A DNA stretch of 64,000 nt from SLNP01 sp964568875. GTDB lineage: Bacteria; Bacteroidota; Bacteroidia; Bacteroidales; VadinHA17. The position numbers and the translations under genes were made by a program. Of this stretch, positions 51,351 to 61,503 are shown piece after piece. The notes beneath the pieces were generated by a model. The model saw only the letters and a program-made list of their open reading frames with translations. It was not told where the DNA came from and did not search any database. Numbering within the stretch: position 1 is the first letter of the stretch; every line of letters begins with the position of its first letter. The stretch lies in contig CAZMSH010000018.1 of the NCBI GenBank assembly GCA_964568875.1, forward strand, positions 1 to 64,000. The letters run 5' to 3'.

Positions 51351-54077
51351 ATGAATAAATCGTTGAGCATAATCGTGGTGGCCCTGTTTCTGGTCTCACT
51401 GTCAGCCGTAAGGGCACAGGATGAAAAAAAGGTGTTCGGACTCGATGACTACCCGCGCTGGAGCAGAATAGTATCGGCCGGATTGAGTGATGACGGGAAC
51501 TGGGCATCATACGGATACAAACCCCTGAAAGGCGATGACACCCTCTACATCAGAAATCTGTTGACAGACGAAGTGCTCAGCAAGCCTTTATGTACTGGTC
51601 CCTCATTCTCTCCCAATTCACAGTGGGTTTCCTATTTCCGCAACATTCCGGAAAAGCAGGCAGAAACAATGCGTAAGAACAACAGAAAAGTCTACCGCAA
51701 GGCAGTCCTCCTGAACCTGGCAACAAAGAATGAGGAGGTATGGGACAGGGCTGAGAATATTCAGTTCTCTCCGTCATCTAATGTTATGGTGGTGAAAAAG
51801 GTAACCGAAGGTTCAGATGCCAGGGGGTCCGACCTTATACTGAAGAGCCTTGCCGACGGGTGGGTCATTAACCTCGGTAATGTCCGCGAATTCAGTTTCA
51901 ACAGGCAGGGAACCATGATGGCCTACACCGTTGATGCCACAGCGAAAACCGGCAACGGTCTCTACCTTTTCGAGATAGCGAATCAGCGTATCAGGCCCCT
52001 CGATACTGACACCCTCGAATACAGCCAGCTCACCTGGGATGATGACATGCTCCTGCGTTCAGAGTGGGGAACCAAGGGGACCTCTCTGGCCGTACTCAAA
52101 GGAGCCGCGGCAGATGGTAAATCACAAAGGGTAAACAGCATGGTCATTTTCAGGAATATCGGAACGCCAAAGCAGGTAAAGACTATAATTGACCCATCTA
52201 CTACGGCAGGATTCCCCGAAGATTATGTACTCAGCGAGAACGGCAGCCTTACCTTCACATTCAATAATGCGGGTATAATGTTCGCAATAAAGGAGCAAAC
52301 ACCGAGGGTCAGGATGAGCCGCGATACAATTGCAAACGTCGATGTATGGCACTATGCCGATGAACGCATTCAGTCGGTGCAGATGAGGCAGGCAAGTGGC
52401 GACAGGCGCTCAACCTACCGGGCCATCCTCTGGTTCGATAAGATGAATGTGATACAGCTTAATGACGATGATCTCAGAATGCTGACAATGGACCGTGACG
52501 GTCTGGTCGGCCTTGGCCGCGATCCGAAACCCTATATCTCGGACACCAACTGGGGAGGAGCCGCTAGTGACTTCTACATCGTCGACGGCCGTACCGGAGC
52601 CCGAACGCTGATAGCAAAGGGGATCTCACGCGCTATGGGCATGTCTCCCGACAGCAAATACTTCGTCTACTTTGACGACGCTCATTTCCACCTCTATGAT
52701 GTGGTGAAAAGTACCACGGTAAATATCTCCGAAAAAGTCCCGGTAAGCTTCTTCGACGATGAGGAGGACCACCCCTATCCGAACCCTTCATACGGATTTT
52801 CCGGATGGTCAAAGGATGGAAAATCGGTGGTTGTTAACCATAAGTTTGACCTCTGGTCTCTGAATATTGACGGAACCGGAGGCCGTAACCTCACCGGCAA
52901 CTATGGAACCGAAAACAGCATCCGGTTCCGGATAACAAGAACAGATGACGATCGTTACATTGACCTGAAAAAACCCCTGCTGCTGAGCAGCTACGGGGAA
53001 TGGACAAAGTGGACGGGCTACAGCCGACTGGTTGCCGGAAAGGCTCCGCAGACGCTGATATACGCCGATGCAAACCTGGGAAGGGTGAACAAGGCCCGCT
53101 CAGCCGAGAGATACCTCTTAACCAGGCAGACATTCGTTGATTTTCCAGATTACTACGTCAGCAATGGTAATTTCACCGATCTGAAGCGCATCACCGATGC
53201 CAACCCGCAGCAGGCTGAATATGCATGGGGCAGTAATATTCTCAAGGATTTCTACAACAGTAAGGGCGACAGGCTGCAGGCAACCATAACCCTGCCTGCC
53301 AACTATCAGCCCGGCAAGAGATACCCGACCCTGGTCTATTTCTATGAAAAGATGTCACAGAATCATCACAGCTACTCAATGCCGGCCTACGACGACCGTC
53401 CGCATTTCTCGGCTTACGCCAGCGACGGATACCTGATCGTCAGACCCGACATGAAATATTACGAAGGGCAACCCGGATGGAACGCCCTCGACTGCCTTAC
53501 CGAAGCAGTAAAGATGGTAGTAGCAGAAGGACTGGCTGATCCTGACCGCATTGGCCTCCAGGGTCACAGCTGGGGAGGCTACCAGTCGTCGTTTGTAGTG
53601 ACCCAGACAGATATCTTTGCATGTGTCGTCACCGGCGCCCCGGTCACAAACCTGACCAGCATGTATAATATTCTCTATAAGAATTCCGGTACCAACAACC
53701 ACGGAATCATGGAGACCGGACAGGTGAGGATGGGCAAGAACCTCTTCGAAGATTTTGAAAACTATGCGGCCCAGTCGCCGGTATTCCAGGCGGCAGGCAT
53801 TAAAACACCTTTTATGATACTTCACGGAACAGAAGACGGAGCCGTTGACTGGTCGCAGGGACTCGAGTTTTACAATGCCGCACGCAGACTGGGTAAGGAG
53901 GTGATACTGCTCTCTTATCCGGGTGAGAATCACCACCTGGCTGTCGAGAATAATACAAAGGACTTCCAGAAAAGGATGAAGGAGTACTTCGATCATTACC
54001 TGAAGGGTGAGCCCGCTCCCGAGTGGATGATAAAGGGAGTTCCGTTCATCCGGAAGCCATATGAGCTTGCACGTTAA
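51351..54077 (+). CDS. S9 family serine peptidase (prolyl oligopeptidase-like)
   Basis: 908 residues with a signal peptide (near AVRAQDEK). A long N-terminal propeller (about 30-610) with weak PD40 blades is followed by the catalytic domain: nucleophile S740 in GLQGHSWGGYQ, oxyanion-region YFYEKMSQNHHSY, acid in HGTEDGAVDWSQ and His in GENHHLAVE. It is longer than the S9 gene at 39456 and of a different subgroup. It would act in the periplasm on peptides. The preceding intergenic region carries heptamer array C. Confidence 0.92.
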   Translation: MNKSLSIIVVALFLVSLSAVRAQDEKKVFGLDDYPRWSRIVSAGLSDDGNWASYGYKPLKGDDTLYIRNLLTDEVLSKPLCTGPSFSPNSQWVSYFRNIPEKQAETMRKNNRKVYRKAVLLNLATKNEEVWDRAENIQFSPSSNVMVVKKVTEGSDARGSDLILKSLADGWVINLGNVREFSFNRQGTMMAYTVDATAKTGNGLYLFEIANQRIRPLDTDTLEYSQLTWDDDMLLRSEWGTKGTSLAVLKGAAADGKSQRVNSMVIFRNIGTPKQVKTIIDPSTTAGFPEDYVLSENGSLTFTFNNAGIMFAIKEQTPRVRMSRDTIANVDVWHYADERIQSVQMRQASGDRRSTYRAILWFDKMNVIQLNDDDLRMLTMDRDGLVGLGRDPKPYISDTNWGGAASDFYIVDGRTGARTLIAKGISRAMGMSPDSKYFVYFDDAHFHLYDVVKSTTVNISEKVPVSFFDDEEDHPYPNPSYGFSGWSKDGKSVVVNHKFDLWSLNIDGTGGRNLTGNYGTENSIRFRITRTDDDRYIDLKKPLLLSSYGEWTKWTGYSRLVAGKAPQTLIYADANLGRVNKARSAERYLLTRQTFVDFPDYYVSNGNFTDLKRITDANPQQAEYAWGSNILKDFYNSKGDRLQATITLPANYQPGKRYPTLVYFYEKMSQNHHSYSMPAYDDRPHFSAYASDGYLIVRPDMKYYEGQPGWNALDCLTEAVKMVVAEGLADPDRIGLQGHSWGGYQSSFVVTQTDIFACVVTGAPVTNLTSMYNILYKNSGTNNHGIMETGQVRMGKNLFEDFENYAAQSPVFQAAGIKTPFMILHGTEDGAVDWSQGLEFYNAARRLGKEVILLSYPGENHHLAVENNTKDFQKRMKEYFDHYLKGEPAPEWMIKGVPFIRKPYELAR

Positions 54078-54150
54078 TCAGAGAGAAACAGAATTATATC
54101 ACTGTAATGTGTGTAACAGTACAATGTGAAAATATTAAAACAATAAAGAG

Positions 54151-55230
54151 ATGAAAGCATTTATGACCAGATTACTGATTGCAGCCATGCTGGCGATTGT
54201 AGTAGCCGGATGTGCCCGCAAGGAACCGGAAATGGTGTTTCCGGCAGAAGAGTGGCAAAGATGGGAGTCGGTAAAGAAAGCCGGTTATTCGCCTAAGGCT
54301 ATTCCTGAAATATTGAGCTTTGTTGAGGACAGTATGAATACATCTGCCCTTATGGTAACTGTTTATGGCAAGGTTTTGCTGGAATATGGTGATCTTGAGC
54401 AGATAAGCTACCTGGCTTCGGTGCGCAAGAGCATACTTTCTATGCTCTATGGTATCTATGTCGATAACGGAACCATCAACCTCGATCTTACCCTTGAAGA
54501 TCTCGGTATGGATGATATAGGCGGATTGCTCCCGATAGAGAAGCAGGCAAAAGTAAGGCATCTCATTGCAGCCCGCTCGGGTGTATTTCATCCTGCCTCA
54601 AACAGCGGTGATGACCTTGCCAGCGCCCCTGAGAGAGGTTCGGTGGAGCCGGGCACCTATCAGCTTTACAGCAACTGGGATTTCAACGCGGCGGGTGGTG
54701 CTTTTGAACTTATGACAGGCAAGAACATCTACGATGCGGTTGAGGAGCACCTGGCCATCCCTTTGCAGATGCAGGAGTGGGACAGAAGCATCCACCGCAA
54801 GTCAGGGAATCTCAGAGTCTCACAGTACCCTGCCTACCATATTAACCTTTCTACCCGTGACATGGCCCGTATCGGACACCTGATGCTCAATATGGGCAAC
54901 TGGAACGGTAACCGGATCATACCCGAAGCCTGGGTAGTTGAATCAACCAGCAAGATAACTCCCCTTGAGGAGATGAATCCGCCCCGGCGCCGCAGCGGTT
55001 ACCTCGCCTATGGCTATATGTGGTGGATATATGCAGGAGAAAAGTCAGACGGACCATGGAAGGGAGCCTATACCGGCAGGGGTGCCGTTGGTCAGTGGAT
55101 AACGGTGGTTCCCGAACTTGGTATGGTTATCGCCCATAAGACCGTCCCCGGCACCGGAGGCTCAACAGAATGGCCCGAATATGACAAGCTGCTGACAATG
55201 ATTTTTAATGCGAAAAAAGGGAAGTCATAA
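54151..55230 (+). CDS. Class C beta-lactamase-like serine hydrolase, lipoprotein
   Basis: 359 residues, lipobox VVAGC (C21). The active-site S90-V-R-K93 (SxxK) and Y173-S-N175 (YxN) motifs are clear. The third element lies in the TGRGAVGQWITV segment, in place of the usual KTG. These periplasmic enzymes are esterases, D-Ala peptidases or amidases; true lactam hydrolysis is not implied. It follows the S9 peptidase gene by 73 bp and may share its transcript. Confidence 0.88.
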   Translation: MKAFMTRLLIAAMLAIVVAGCARKEPEMVFPAEEWQRWESVKKAGYSPKAIPEILSFVEDSMNTSALMVTVYGKVLLEYGDLEQISYLASVRKSILSMLYGIYVDNGTINLDLTLEDLGMDDIGGLLPIEKQAKVRHLIAARSGVFHPASNSGDDLASAPERGSVEPGTYQLYSNWDFNAAGGAFELMTGKNIYDAVEEHLAIPLQMQEWDRSIHRKSGNLRVSQYPAYHINLSTRDMARIGHLMLNMGNWNGNRIIPEAWVVESTSKITPLEEMNPPRRRSGYLAYGYMWWIYAGEKSDGPWKGAYTGRGAVGQWITVVPELGMVIAHKTVPGTGGSTEWPEYDKLLTMIFNAKKGKS

Positions 55231-55418
55231 CAGTAATCAAAACGAGTCGGTTAATGACTCTCCTTTGATATGAGCCGGGAGTTGCGAACTAAATTATCTG
55301 GATAGGGTACTGGAGGCCTCATTATTGCATGCTCCATGTAATCTGACCACATTGCGCCGGAGCCCCATTGCTGCTGATGCCTCAACTCAAAGCGTAAAAA
55401 CCTAATGCCAGAGAGCCA

Positions 55419-58244
55419 TTATTCCTCTATCTCAGGCCTGAAGATTATCTGTGCTGAGTTGGCCTTGCCGAAGAACTTCTTAGCCAGTTTCTTTATGTCT
55501 GAAGGTTTCAGACTGTTAAGTATATCTTCATAGTTGGCGGGATCGTTGTTGTCGATACCGGTATAATACCAGGCGTAGATGGAGTTGCTCCAGTAGCGGT
55601 TGTGCAGCTTCGACTCCTCCCTGTTCTTCAGCAGGTTCTGTATGGCCTTTTCGAATTTCTCCCGGTCGGGACCGCTCTTTGCAAGTGCTGCAATCTCAGC
55701 ATGGATGATCGCTGCAAGATCATCAGCCCTCCCGGGATCGCAGTCGAACATGATAAGCGCTGAAGCATTTTCATAGGGCCTGAGCTGCGTGGTCATGTTC
55801 ATCGACACACCATAGGTGCCTCCTTCCTCTTCCCGCACTTTCTCAGTGTAAACCATCTCTAATATATTCTGGATAACCCTTATGCCCAGGTTATTATAAG
55901 GTTCATACTTCAGGCTGTTCGAATAGCTGATATAAACCGAGGCCTTTGGAACGGCCAGCGGCAATGTAATAGACCTTGATATCCTGCCCTTCGGATGACG
56001 CACCTTGCGGTCTGTCCAGTTATCGTTTCTGGGTTCTGACGACAGAGAACCAATATATTTCTCCACCATCGGCCTTACGGTCTCTTCCTCTATGTTGCCC
56101 ACGATCACGAAGGTAAACTCACCTGCATTATTGAACCTGTCAGTATATATCTCCGTAATGTCATCGAACGATACACTCTCAAGCAGCTGTGGATTAAGAA
56201 TCAATGTACGCGGACTATATGTGGTAAGTATAAGCGAAAGGGAGTCCTGCATTATCTTAGACGGATCGTTGGCCATGCTGGTGATGAAGGCCATGTACCT
56301 CGACATTATTGTGTTGTGAGCCTCACGATCGAACCTCGGGTTTTCGAATTTCAGGTAGAGCAACTGCATCATGGTTTCAAAATCGCGCGGAGCTGAACTA
56401 CCCGAGAAACCCTCTGAAATCTCACCAAGGGTAATACTCAGGCTTGCATTTTTCCCGGCAAGCATCCTCTGTAGTGCTATCTGGTCGAAGTCGCCTGCAC
56501 CGTAGGTGTCAATTAACATAGGTATAAATGAGGCCGATGCCAGCTTGTTCTGGTCATATACCGATGTTCCGCCAAAGCTGAAGGCATTAATGGTTACCTC
56601 ATCTTTTTCATAGTCGGCTTTTCTGAATATCACCCTGGCTCCGTTTGACAGCGTCCATTCAACAGCATCAAACCTTTCAAGAGGTTTCGTGGCTGTTATA
56701 GTTCCGCCTGAAAGCTCCTCTTCTATCAGACTCTCTCCGACAGCTGCGTCGACGTATGGCTCAACAGTGGAAGCGGTTACACCATTAATAACTTCGTGAA
56801 CCTCCTCTTCAGTGAGGTGGGTTATCCCTTCACCCTCCTGACCTGTTATTATCACCACCCTGTTGGCAGTAGTCATCAGCGACCTGAATTTCTGGTTAAG
56901 GTCCCTGATGGTAATACCCGGTAGTACCTTATCGACAAATTCCTTCTCGAATTCTATCGAATTCATCGGTTCGCCCGTCAGGTAGTACTCCTGCATTACA
57001 GAGATATAAGATTCATTATGGATCTTATCTCTCTGATTATAATGAGTTTCAAAGGAGGAACGGTATTCAGCCTTTACCCTTTCCAGTTCACTCTGCGTAA
57101 AACCGAAGCGCCTGATCCTTTCTGCCTCGCGGTATATTGCCTCGAGGGCGGTGCGCTCACCCTGGGGTTGGCATGCAGCCGCAATGTATAGTGCATTATA
57201 GCCTCTCACAAGGCCTGATAATCCTATCGTTCCGGCAATGAATGGCGGGTCTCCCTTATGCAGAAGCTCCTCAATACGTTCTGATATTGCTGTATTCATG
57301 AGGCTTATCACTATCTGGTCGCGCATATAGGCCTGATTCCGGTATTCAGGCTTTGTGTCCTCATGTTTGATGTAGATGCTTACCTGCGTCTGTGGAGCCT
57401 CAGGGTCTGTTGCCAGTACATACAGCGTTTCATCGTGACGGGGTACTTCAAAGAACGGCCTTGCCGGAGGGTTTTCAACCGGTTTGATCCGGGAGAAAAG
57501 CTCAATTATCTTAGCCTCCACTTCATCGACATCAAAGTCACCCACTACGGCAATGGCCTGCAAATCGGTACGGTACCAGTTGTGGTAGAAGTCCCTTAGT
57601 GTTGAATAGCTGAAGTTTTTCAGCACCTCAACATCGCCAATGATGTCACGTACTTCATATTTTGAATTACTCAGCAATACAGGCAAAAACTTGTTCTGCA
57701 TCCTGAAGGCTGCATTGCGTCGTGTTCTCCACTCTTCGATTATCACACCCCTCTCGGCATCTATTTCCGACTCCTCAAGAAGGAGAAAATCTGACCAGTC
57801 ATGGAGTATCAGCAGGCACGTGTCTATCAGTCCGGGTTTGTCAACCGGCACGTTGGTGAGGTTATATACTGTTTCATTGTGTGAGGTATAGGCATTTATG
57901 TTTCTGCCAAAGGCCACGCCATACTTTTCAAGCGTACTGATAATGCCCTTGCCCGGAAAGTTCTTGGTTCCGTTGAATGCCATATGCTCGAGAAAGTGAG
58001 CCAGACCGTTCTGATGGTCTTCTTCCAGCAGGGCTCCTACATTCTGTATTATATAAAAGCTGGCGCGACTGGCAGGCTCCTGGTTCTTCCTTAAGAAGTA
58101 GGTAAGTCCGTTTTCGAGGGTGCCGGTGCGGATAAGCGGGTCGGCAGGTATGGGTTGCGACAGGTCGGTCTGTCCGTAAAGAACAGTTGTCAGCAGCAGC
58201 GCTGCAAAAAAGACGGCGTGGGAGAAAACTCTTTTCATCATCAT
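55419..58244 (-). CDS. M16-family zinc metallopeptidase (PqqL/insulinase-like)
   Basis: 941 residues with a signal peptide (near VLYGQT; one of the first three Met codons starts it). The inverted zinc motif H83-FL-E86-H87 is in NGLAHFLEHMAFNG, with a downstream Glu in ERGVIIEEW completing the site. It has two M16 halves: the active N-terminal half (about 35-480) and an inactive C-terminal half (about 510-930). Periplasmic peptidases of this type degrade oligopeptides. Monocistronic; the deoxynucleoside kinase gene lies upstream. Confidence 0.93.
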   Translation of the reverse strand: MMMKRVFSHAVFFAALLLTTVLYGQTDLSQPIPADPLIRTGTLENGLTYFLRKNQEPASRASFYIIQNVGALLEEDHQNGLAHFLEHMAFNGTKNFPGKGIISTLEKYGVAFGRNINAYTSHNETVYNLTNVPVDKPGLIDTCLLILHDWSDFLLLEESEIDAERGVIIEEWRTRRNAAFRMQNKFLPVLLSNSKYEVRDIIGDVEVLKNFSYSTLRDFYHNWYRTDLQAIAVVGDFDVDEVEAKIIELFSRIKPVENPPARPFFEVPRHDETLYVLATDPEAPQTQVSIYIKHEDTKPEYRNQAYMRDQIVISLMNTAISERIEELLHKGDPPFIAGTIGLSGLVRGYNALYIAAACQPQGERTALEAIYREAERIRRFGFTQSELERVKAEYRSSFETHYNQRDKIHNESYISVMQEYYLTGEPMNSIEFEKEFVDKVLPGITIRDLNQKFRSLMTTANRVVIITGQEGEGITHLTEEEVHEVINGVTASTVEPYVDAAVGESLIEEELSGGTITATKPLERFDAVEWTLSNGARVIFRKADYEKDEVTINAFSFGGTSVYDQNKLASASFIPMLIDTYGAGDFDQIALQRMLAGKNASLSITLGEISEGFSGSSAPRDFETMMQLLYLKFENPRFDREAHNTIMSRYMAFITSMANDPSKIMQDSLSLILTTYSPRTLILNPQLLESVSFDDITEIYTDRFNNAGEFTFVIVGNIEEETVRPMVEKYIGSLSSEPRNDNWTDRKVRHPKGRISRSITLPLAVPKASVYISYSNSLKYEPYNNLGIRVIQNILEMVYTEKVREEEGGTYGVSMNMTTQLRPYENASALIMFDCDPGRADDLAAIIHAEIAALAKSGPDREKFEKAIQNLLKNREESKLHNRYWSNSIYAWYYTGIDNNDPANYEDILNSLKPSDIKKLAKKFFGKANSAQIIFRPEIEE

Positions 58245-58335
58245 GGGGTTTTATTGGAAAAGGAAACACAACTTCACCGCAAAATTAGCAACAAAGTTTA
58301 GATTTAGCATCACGAGTCAATAAATTCGGGTCAGT

Positions 58336-58950
58336 TCAGAAAAGCCCGTGCAGTTCAGCATTGATCTTGTCGATGACCTCGCTGAGGTGGTCTTTGTTAT
58401 CGGGGAAGTCGTAGTGGTCGGCCTCCACAATCAGCAATCTTCCTGATTTATACGACTCTATCCATGCCTCATAGCGCTCATTGAGCCGTTTGAGGTAGTC
58501 GAGTCTTATCGACGATTCATAATCGCGGCCCCTTTTCTGTATCTGGCTCACGAGTGTGGGAACCGAGGCCCTGAGGTATAGAAGCAAGTCGGGAGGTTCG
58601 ACCAGCGAGCTCATAAGGTTGAAAAGGGTGAGGTAGTTGTCGAAGTCACGTGTTGACATCAGTCCCATAGAATGAAGGTTCGGTGCGAAGATATACGCGT
58701 CTTCGTAGATGGTACGGTCCTGAACAACAGTCTGCTGCGATTTTTTTATTTCCAGTATCTGGCTGAAACGCGAGTTCAGGAAGTAGATTTGCAGGTTGAA
58801 AGACCACCGCTGCATGTCATCGTAAAAATCATTGAGGTACGGATTTGTCTCGACATCTTCGTAGTGGGGTGTCCATCCGTAATGTTTGGCGAGAAGACCG
58901 GCGAGCGTTGTTTTCCCCGATCCGATATTCCCTGCAATCGCTATATGCAT
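58336..58950 (-). CDS. Deoxynucleoside kinase
   Basis: 204 residues of the deoxyadenosine/deoxyguanosine/deoxycytidine kinase family. P-loop GNIGSGKTT (residues 7-15), ED motif in HYEDVETNPY, the substrate-binding VQDRTIYEDAYIFA (DRS-like) and the lid segment QIQKRGRDYESSIR. It phosphorylates deoxynucleosides for salvage. Cytoplasmic. It lies 40 bp downstream of the GH3-like gene on the same strand. Confidence 0.92.
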   Translation of the reverse strand: MHIAIAGNIGSGKTTLAGLLAKHYGWTPHYEDVETNPYLNDFYDDMQRWSFNLQIYFLNSRFSQILEIKKSQQTVVQDRTIYEDAYIFAPNLHSMGLMSTRDFDNYLTLFNLMSSLVEPPDLLLYLRASVPTLVSQIQKRGRDYESSIRLDYLKRLNERYEAWIESYKSGRLLIVEADHYDFPDNKDHLSEVIDKINAELHGLF

Positions 58951-58990
58951 ATTATGAGACAGTTAATAATTTGGCATTTCAACCTTAAAG

Positions 58991-60511
58991 CTAATTATTT
59001 ATTCCGGCAATTCGGTAAAAATCTTCAATATATTCTCTGTTGTTTGCCAGCCTCGGCATTTTGTTCTGACCTCCAAGCTTTTTCCTTTCCCTGAACCATT
59101 GCATGAAGGAACCACGGGGCACAGCCCGTATGATGGGCGGCCGTAGCGTAAGATCGTTATACCTCTTTGCCTCGTAGTCGGAATTTATGCTTTGAAGTTC
59201 CTTGTCGAGAGCGTCTCTGAACTCTTCAAGGTTTGCCGGCAATTTTTCAAACTCTATAATCCATTCATGTGAACCTTGTGTATTGGCATTCATGTAGACC
59301 GGACCGGCAGTATATTCCGAAATAATTGCTCCGGTGGCATTGCAGGCCGCCAGCAGAGCTCTTTCTGCGTTGTCGATTATCACCTCTTCGCCGAAGGCAT
59401 TTATGAAGTGCCTGGTACGACCGGTAATTCTGAACTTATGCGGATAAAGAGAAGTGAATATTATAGTGTCGCCTATTATGTATCTCCACAGACCACCGTT
59501 GGTTGATATTACAATGGCATAATTTACTCCTGTCTCTACCTCTCCTATATGGAGTGCCTGTGCATCGGGACGGTCAATAAGTTCGGCGGGTATGAACTCA
59601 TAAAAGACACCGTAGTCAAGCATCAGCAACATGTCTGTGGTCGATGGATCGTCCTGTATGCCGAAGTAGCCCTCACTGGCGTTATAGCTCTCCATATAAT
59701 TCATGTCGTCAGAGGGAATCATCTCTTTATAGATGTTCCTGTAGGGTTCGAAGCTTACTCCTCCATGAAAGAAGACCTCGAGTTCGGGCCAGACCTCAAG
59801 TATGTTGCTTTTCCCGGTGTGGTTCAGAATGTGACGGAGCAGCACCAGGTACCACGACGGAACACCCGATATACTGGTTACATTTTCGCTGATGGTAGCC
59901 TCTGCTATCTTCTCAAGTTTTGTTTCAAAGTCCTCAATAAGGGCGATATCCTTGCTGGGAGTACGGATGATATTTACCCAGAAGGGTGCATTCTCAATTA
60001 GTACGGCAGAGAGGTCGCCATAGAAAGATTCATTGCTGTAATTGTTAATGCGGTGGCTGCCACCGAGTGTAAGTCCTTTGCCCTTCATGACCCCTGTTTC
60101 GGGATAAAGCGAGAAATAGATTGCCAGAATATCTTTCCCCCCTCTGAAGTGACACTCTTCGAGAGCTTCGCGGCTGATTGGTATGAACTTGCTTTTGCTG
60201 TCGGTCGTGCCTGAAGATTTGGCAAACCACCTGATCTCGCCCGGCCACATTATATTCGATTCCCCGTTTCGCATCCGTTCGACTACGGGAGCCACCTGTT
60301 CATATGTCTGCAGTGGCAGCCTCTGCCTGAAGGTGTCAATGGTATCAACAGAACAGAAATCATATTTCCTTCCCCATTCTGTTTGGGATGCGCGTGTCAG
60401 AAGCTTGAAAAGTACCTCCTCCTGGGTCTCAAACGGATATTTCCTGAAGATGTCTATCTGTCCCAGACGCTTGGTATACAGCCAGTTTACTATTGAAGGA
60501 ATGATGGGCAT
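58991..60511 (-). CDS. GH3 auxin-responsive-promoter-like acyl-adenylate enzyme
   Basis: 506 residues covering the full GH3 family length. Features of the ANL-like fold: KSSGTTDSKSKFIPIS (ATP phosphate loop), YNASEGYFGIQDD (second ATP motif) and GLWRYIIGDTIIFTS followed by FRITGRTRHFINAFGEEV. Plant GH3 enzymes join amino acids to hormones. Bacterial homologues are common in Bacteroidota and their substrates are unknown. It probably forms an amide from an acyl-AMP. Same strand as the deoxynucleoside kinase. Confidence 0.9.
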   Translation of the reverse strand: MPIIPSIVNWLYTKRLGQIDIFRKYPFETQEEVLFKLLTRASQTEWGRKYDFCSVDTIDTFRQRLPLQTYEQVAPVVERMRNGESNIMWPGEIRWFAKSSGTTDSKSKFIPISREALEECHFRGGKDILAIYFSLYPETGVMKGKGLTLGGSHRINNYSNESFYGDLSAVLIENAPFWVNIIRTPSKDIALIEDFETKLEKIAEATISENVTSISGVPSWYLVLLRHILNHTGKSNILEVWPELEVFFHGGVSFEPYRNIYKEMIPSDDMNYMESYNASEGYFGIQDDPSTTDMLLMLDYGVFYEFIPAELIDRPDAQALHIGEVETGVNYAIVISTNGGLWRYIIGDTIIFTSLYPHKFRITGRTRHFINAFGEEVIIDNAERALLAACNATGAIISEYTAGPVYMNANTQGSHEWIIEFEKLPANLEEFRDALDKELQSINSDYEAKRYNDLTLRPPIIRAVPRGSFMQWFRERKKLGGQNKMPRLANNREYIEDFYRIAGINN

Positions 60512-60549
60512 GGTTCGGGTTTGATCATTGGTAAATATAAGGGTTTTCT

Positions 60550-60660
60550 GGTTTACTCCCTTCGGTCGTGAGCTCGTCGCTTGGCTGCCTGGTTTCTGGT
60601 TCCTGGTTCCGGTTTACTCCCTTCGGTTGTGAGCTCGTCGCTCGGTTCCGGGTTCCGGTT
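60550..60660 (+). repeat. Array D: 32-nt direct repeat mixed with GGTTNCN heptamers
   Basis: Two copies of a 32-nt block (GGTTTACTCCCTTCGGT, then YGTGAGCTCGTCGCT) start at 60550 and 60611, 61 bp apart with one mismatch. Between and after them are heptamers GGTTTCT, GGTTCCT, GGTTCCG and then GGTTCCG, GGTTCCG. The array ends exactly at the recO stop codon (60661). Confidence 0.8.
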
Positions 60661-61416
60661 TCATATATTGAACACTTCCTGAAGGATTTTCATTGATTTG
60701 AGGTTTTTCAATCCGGGCAGATGCAGCGAGTAATACTTCATAATTAGTTCGAGCATTCTGCGGCGCTGGGAGCTGGTGATTCCAAGGCTGCCGCTTTCTG
60801 CGGGCGTGGTTGAGAGCAGTTTCTTCATTATTGAAGAGTATTCCTGATCAATATATACACCTGCGGCCGGTGGCAAGGTGCAAAACACACCGTTGGTCAT
60901 GTCGAAGATTTTATGGTCTTCCGACACCGGCAGCGATGGTCCGAATCCAAGGTAGCGCGTGAGACCGGTGAGGAATAACAGATGAAAGTTTGTTGCAGGA
61001 ACGGCGAGTCTGTCAAAAGATATCACCGACTCCTCAATGAAAGAGAAGAGTGCCATATCGGCAGCCTCTTCCCGTATAGCGGCGTTCATTACCTCACCGA
61101 GAAACATTGAAACGGCACTCTTCTGTATATTGAACGGTATTGATGCAGGTACATAGTCGAGGGAGTAATCTCTAAGGTCCTGTACCTCCCTTCCCGGCTT
61201 GGCTGACACCTCTATTGACAGAATCATCAGGGGCTGTAGCATTGCCATACGACCTGCTTTTCTGCCTCTTGTTGCTCCTCTGGCAAGAAAGGCCTGCCTT
61301 CCGCGGTTTTGTGTCAGCATGCTGACTATTCCCGACGAGTCGCTGTAATTTGTGTAGTGCAGAACTATGCCCCTGGTCTTCTCGATCACTTGTATTATTT
61401 TTTCCAAAAATAGCAA
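60661..61416 (-). CDS. recO: DNA repair protein RecO
   Basis: 251 residues. N-terminal OB-fold (about 10-85) with KTRGIVLHYTNYSDSSGIV and the following FLARGATRGRKAGRMAML, then the helical RecO domain. The four-cysteine zinc site of some RecO proteins is absent, as often in this phylum. RecO loads RecA with RecR on SSB-coated DNA. The start may be internal (a GTG at 61389) because the first nine residues are outside the usual family start. Divergent from the cyclase gene. Confidence 0.92.
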   Translation of the reverse strand: MLFLEKIIQVIEKTRGIVLHYTNYSDSSGIVSMLTQNRGRQAFLARGATRGRKAGRMAMLQPLMILSIEVSAKPGREVQDLRDYSLDYVPASIPFNIQKSAVSMFLGEVMNAAIREEAADMALFSFIEESVISFDRLAVPATNFHLLFLTGLTRYLGFGPSLPVSEDHKIFDMTNGVFCTLPPAAGVYIDQEYSSIMKKLLSTTPAESGSLGITSSQRRRMLELIMKYYSLHLPGLKNLKSMKILQEVFNI

Positions 61417-61503
61417 TTGTGATCACCACATTAACTGATATGGAGTTCTAAATACAATAAAATTGTATCTTTATCGCTTATATTCTAAAGCAATACATTC
61501 TTA

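Noticed and set aside
54151..55230. Antibiotic-resistance beta-lactamase
   Set aside because: The SxxK and YxN motifs are shared by esterases and peptidases and the canonical third motif is not clear, so a resistance role is not supported.
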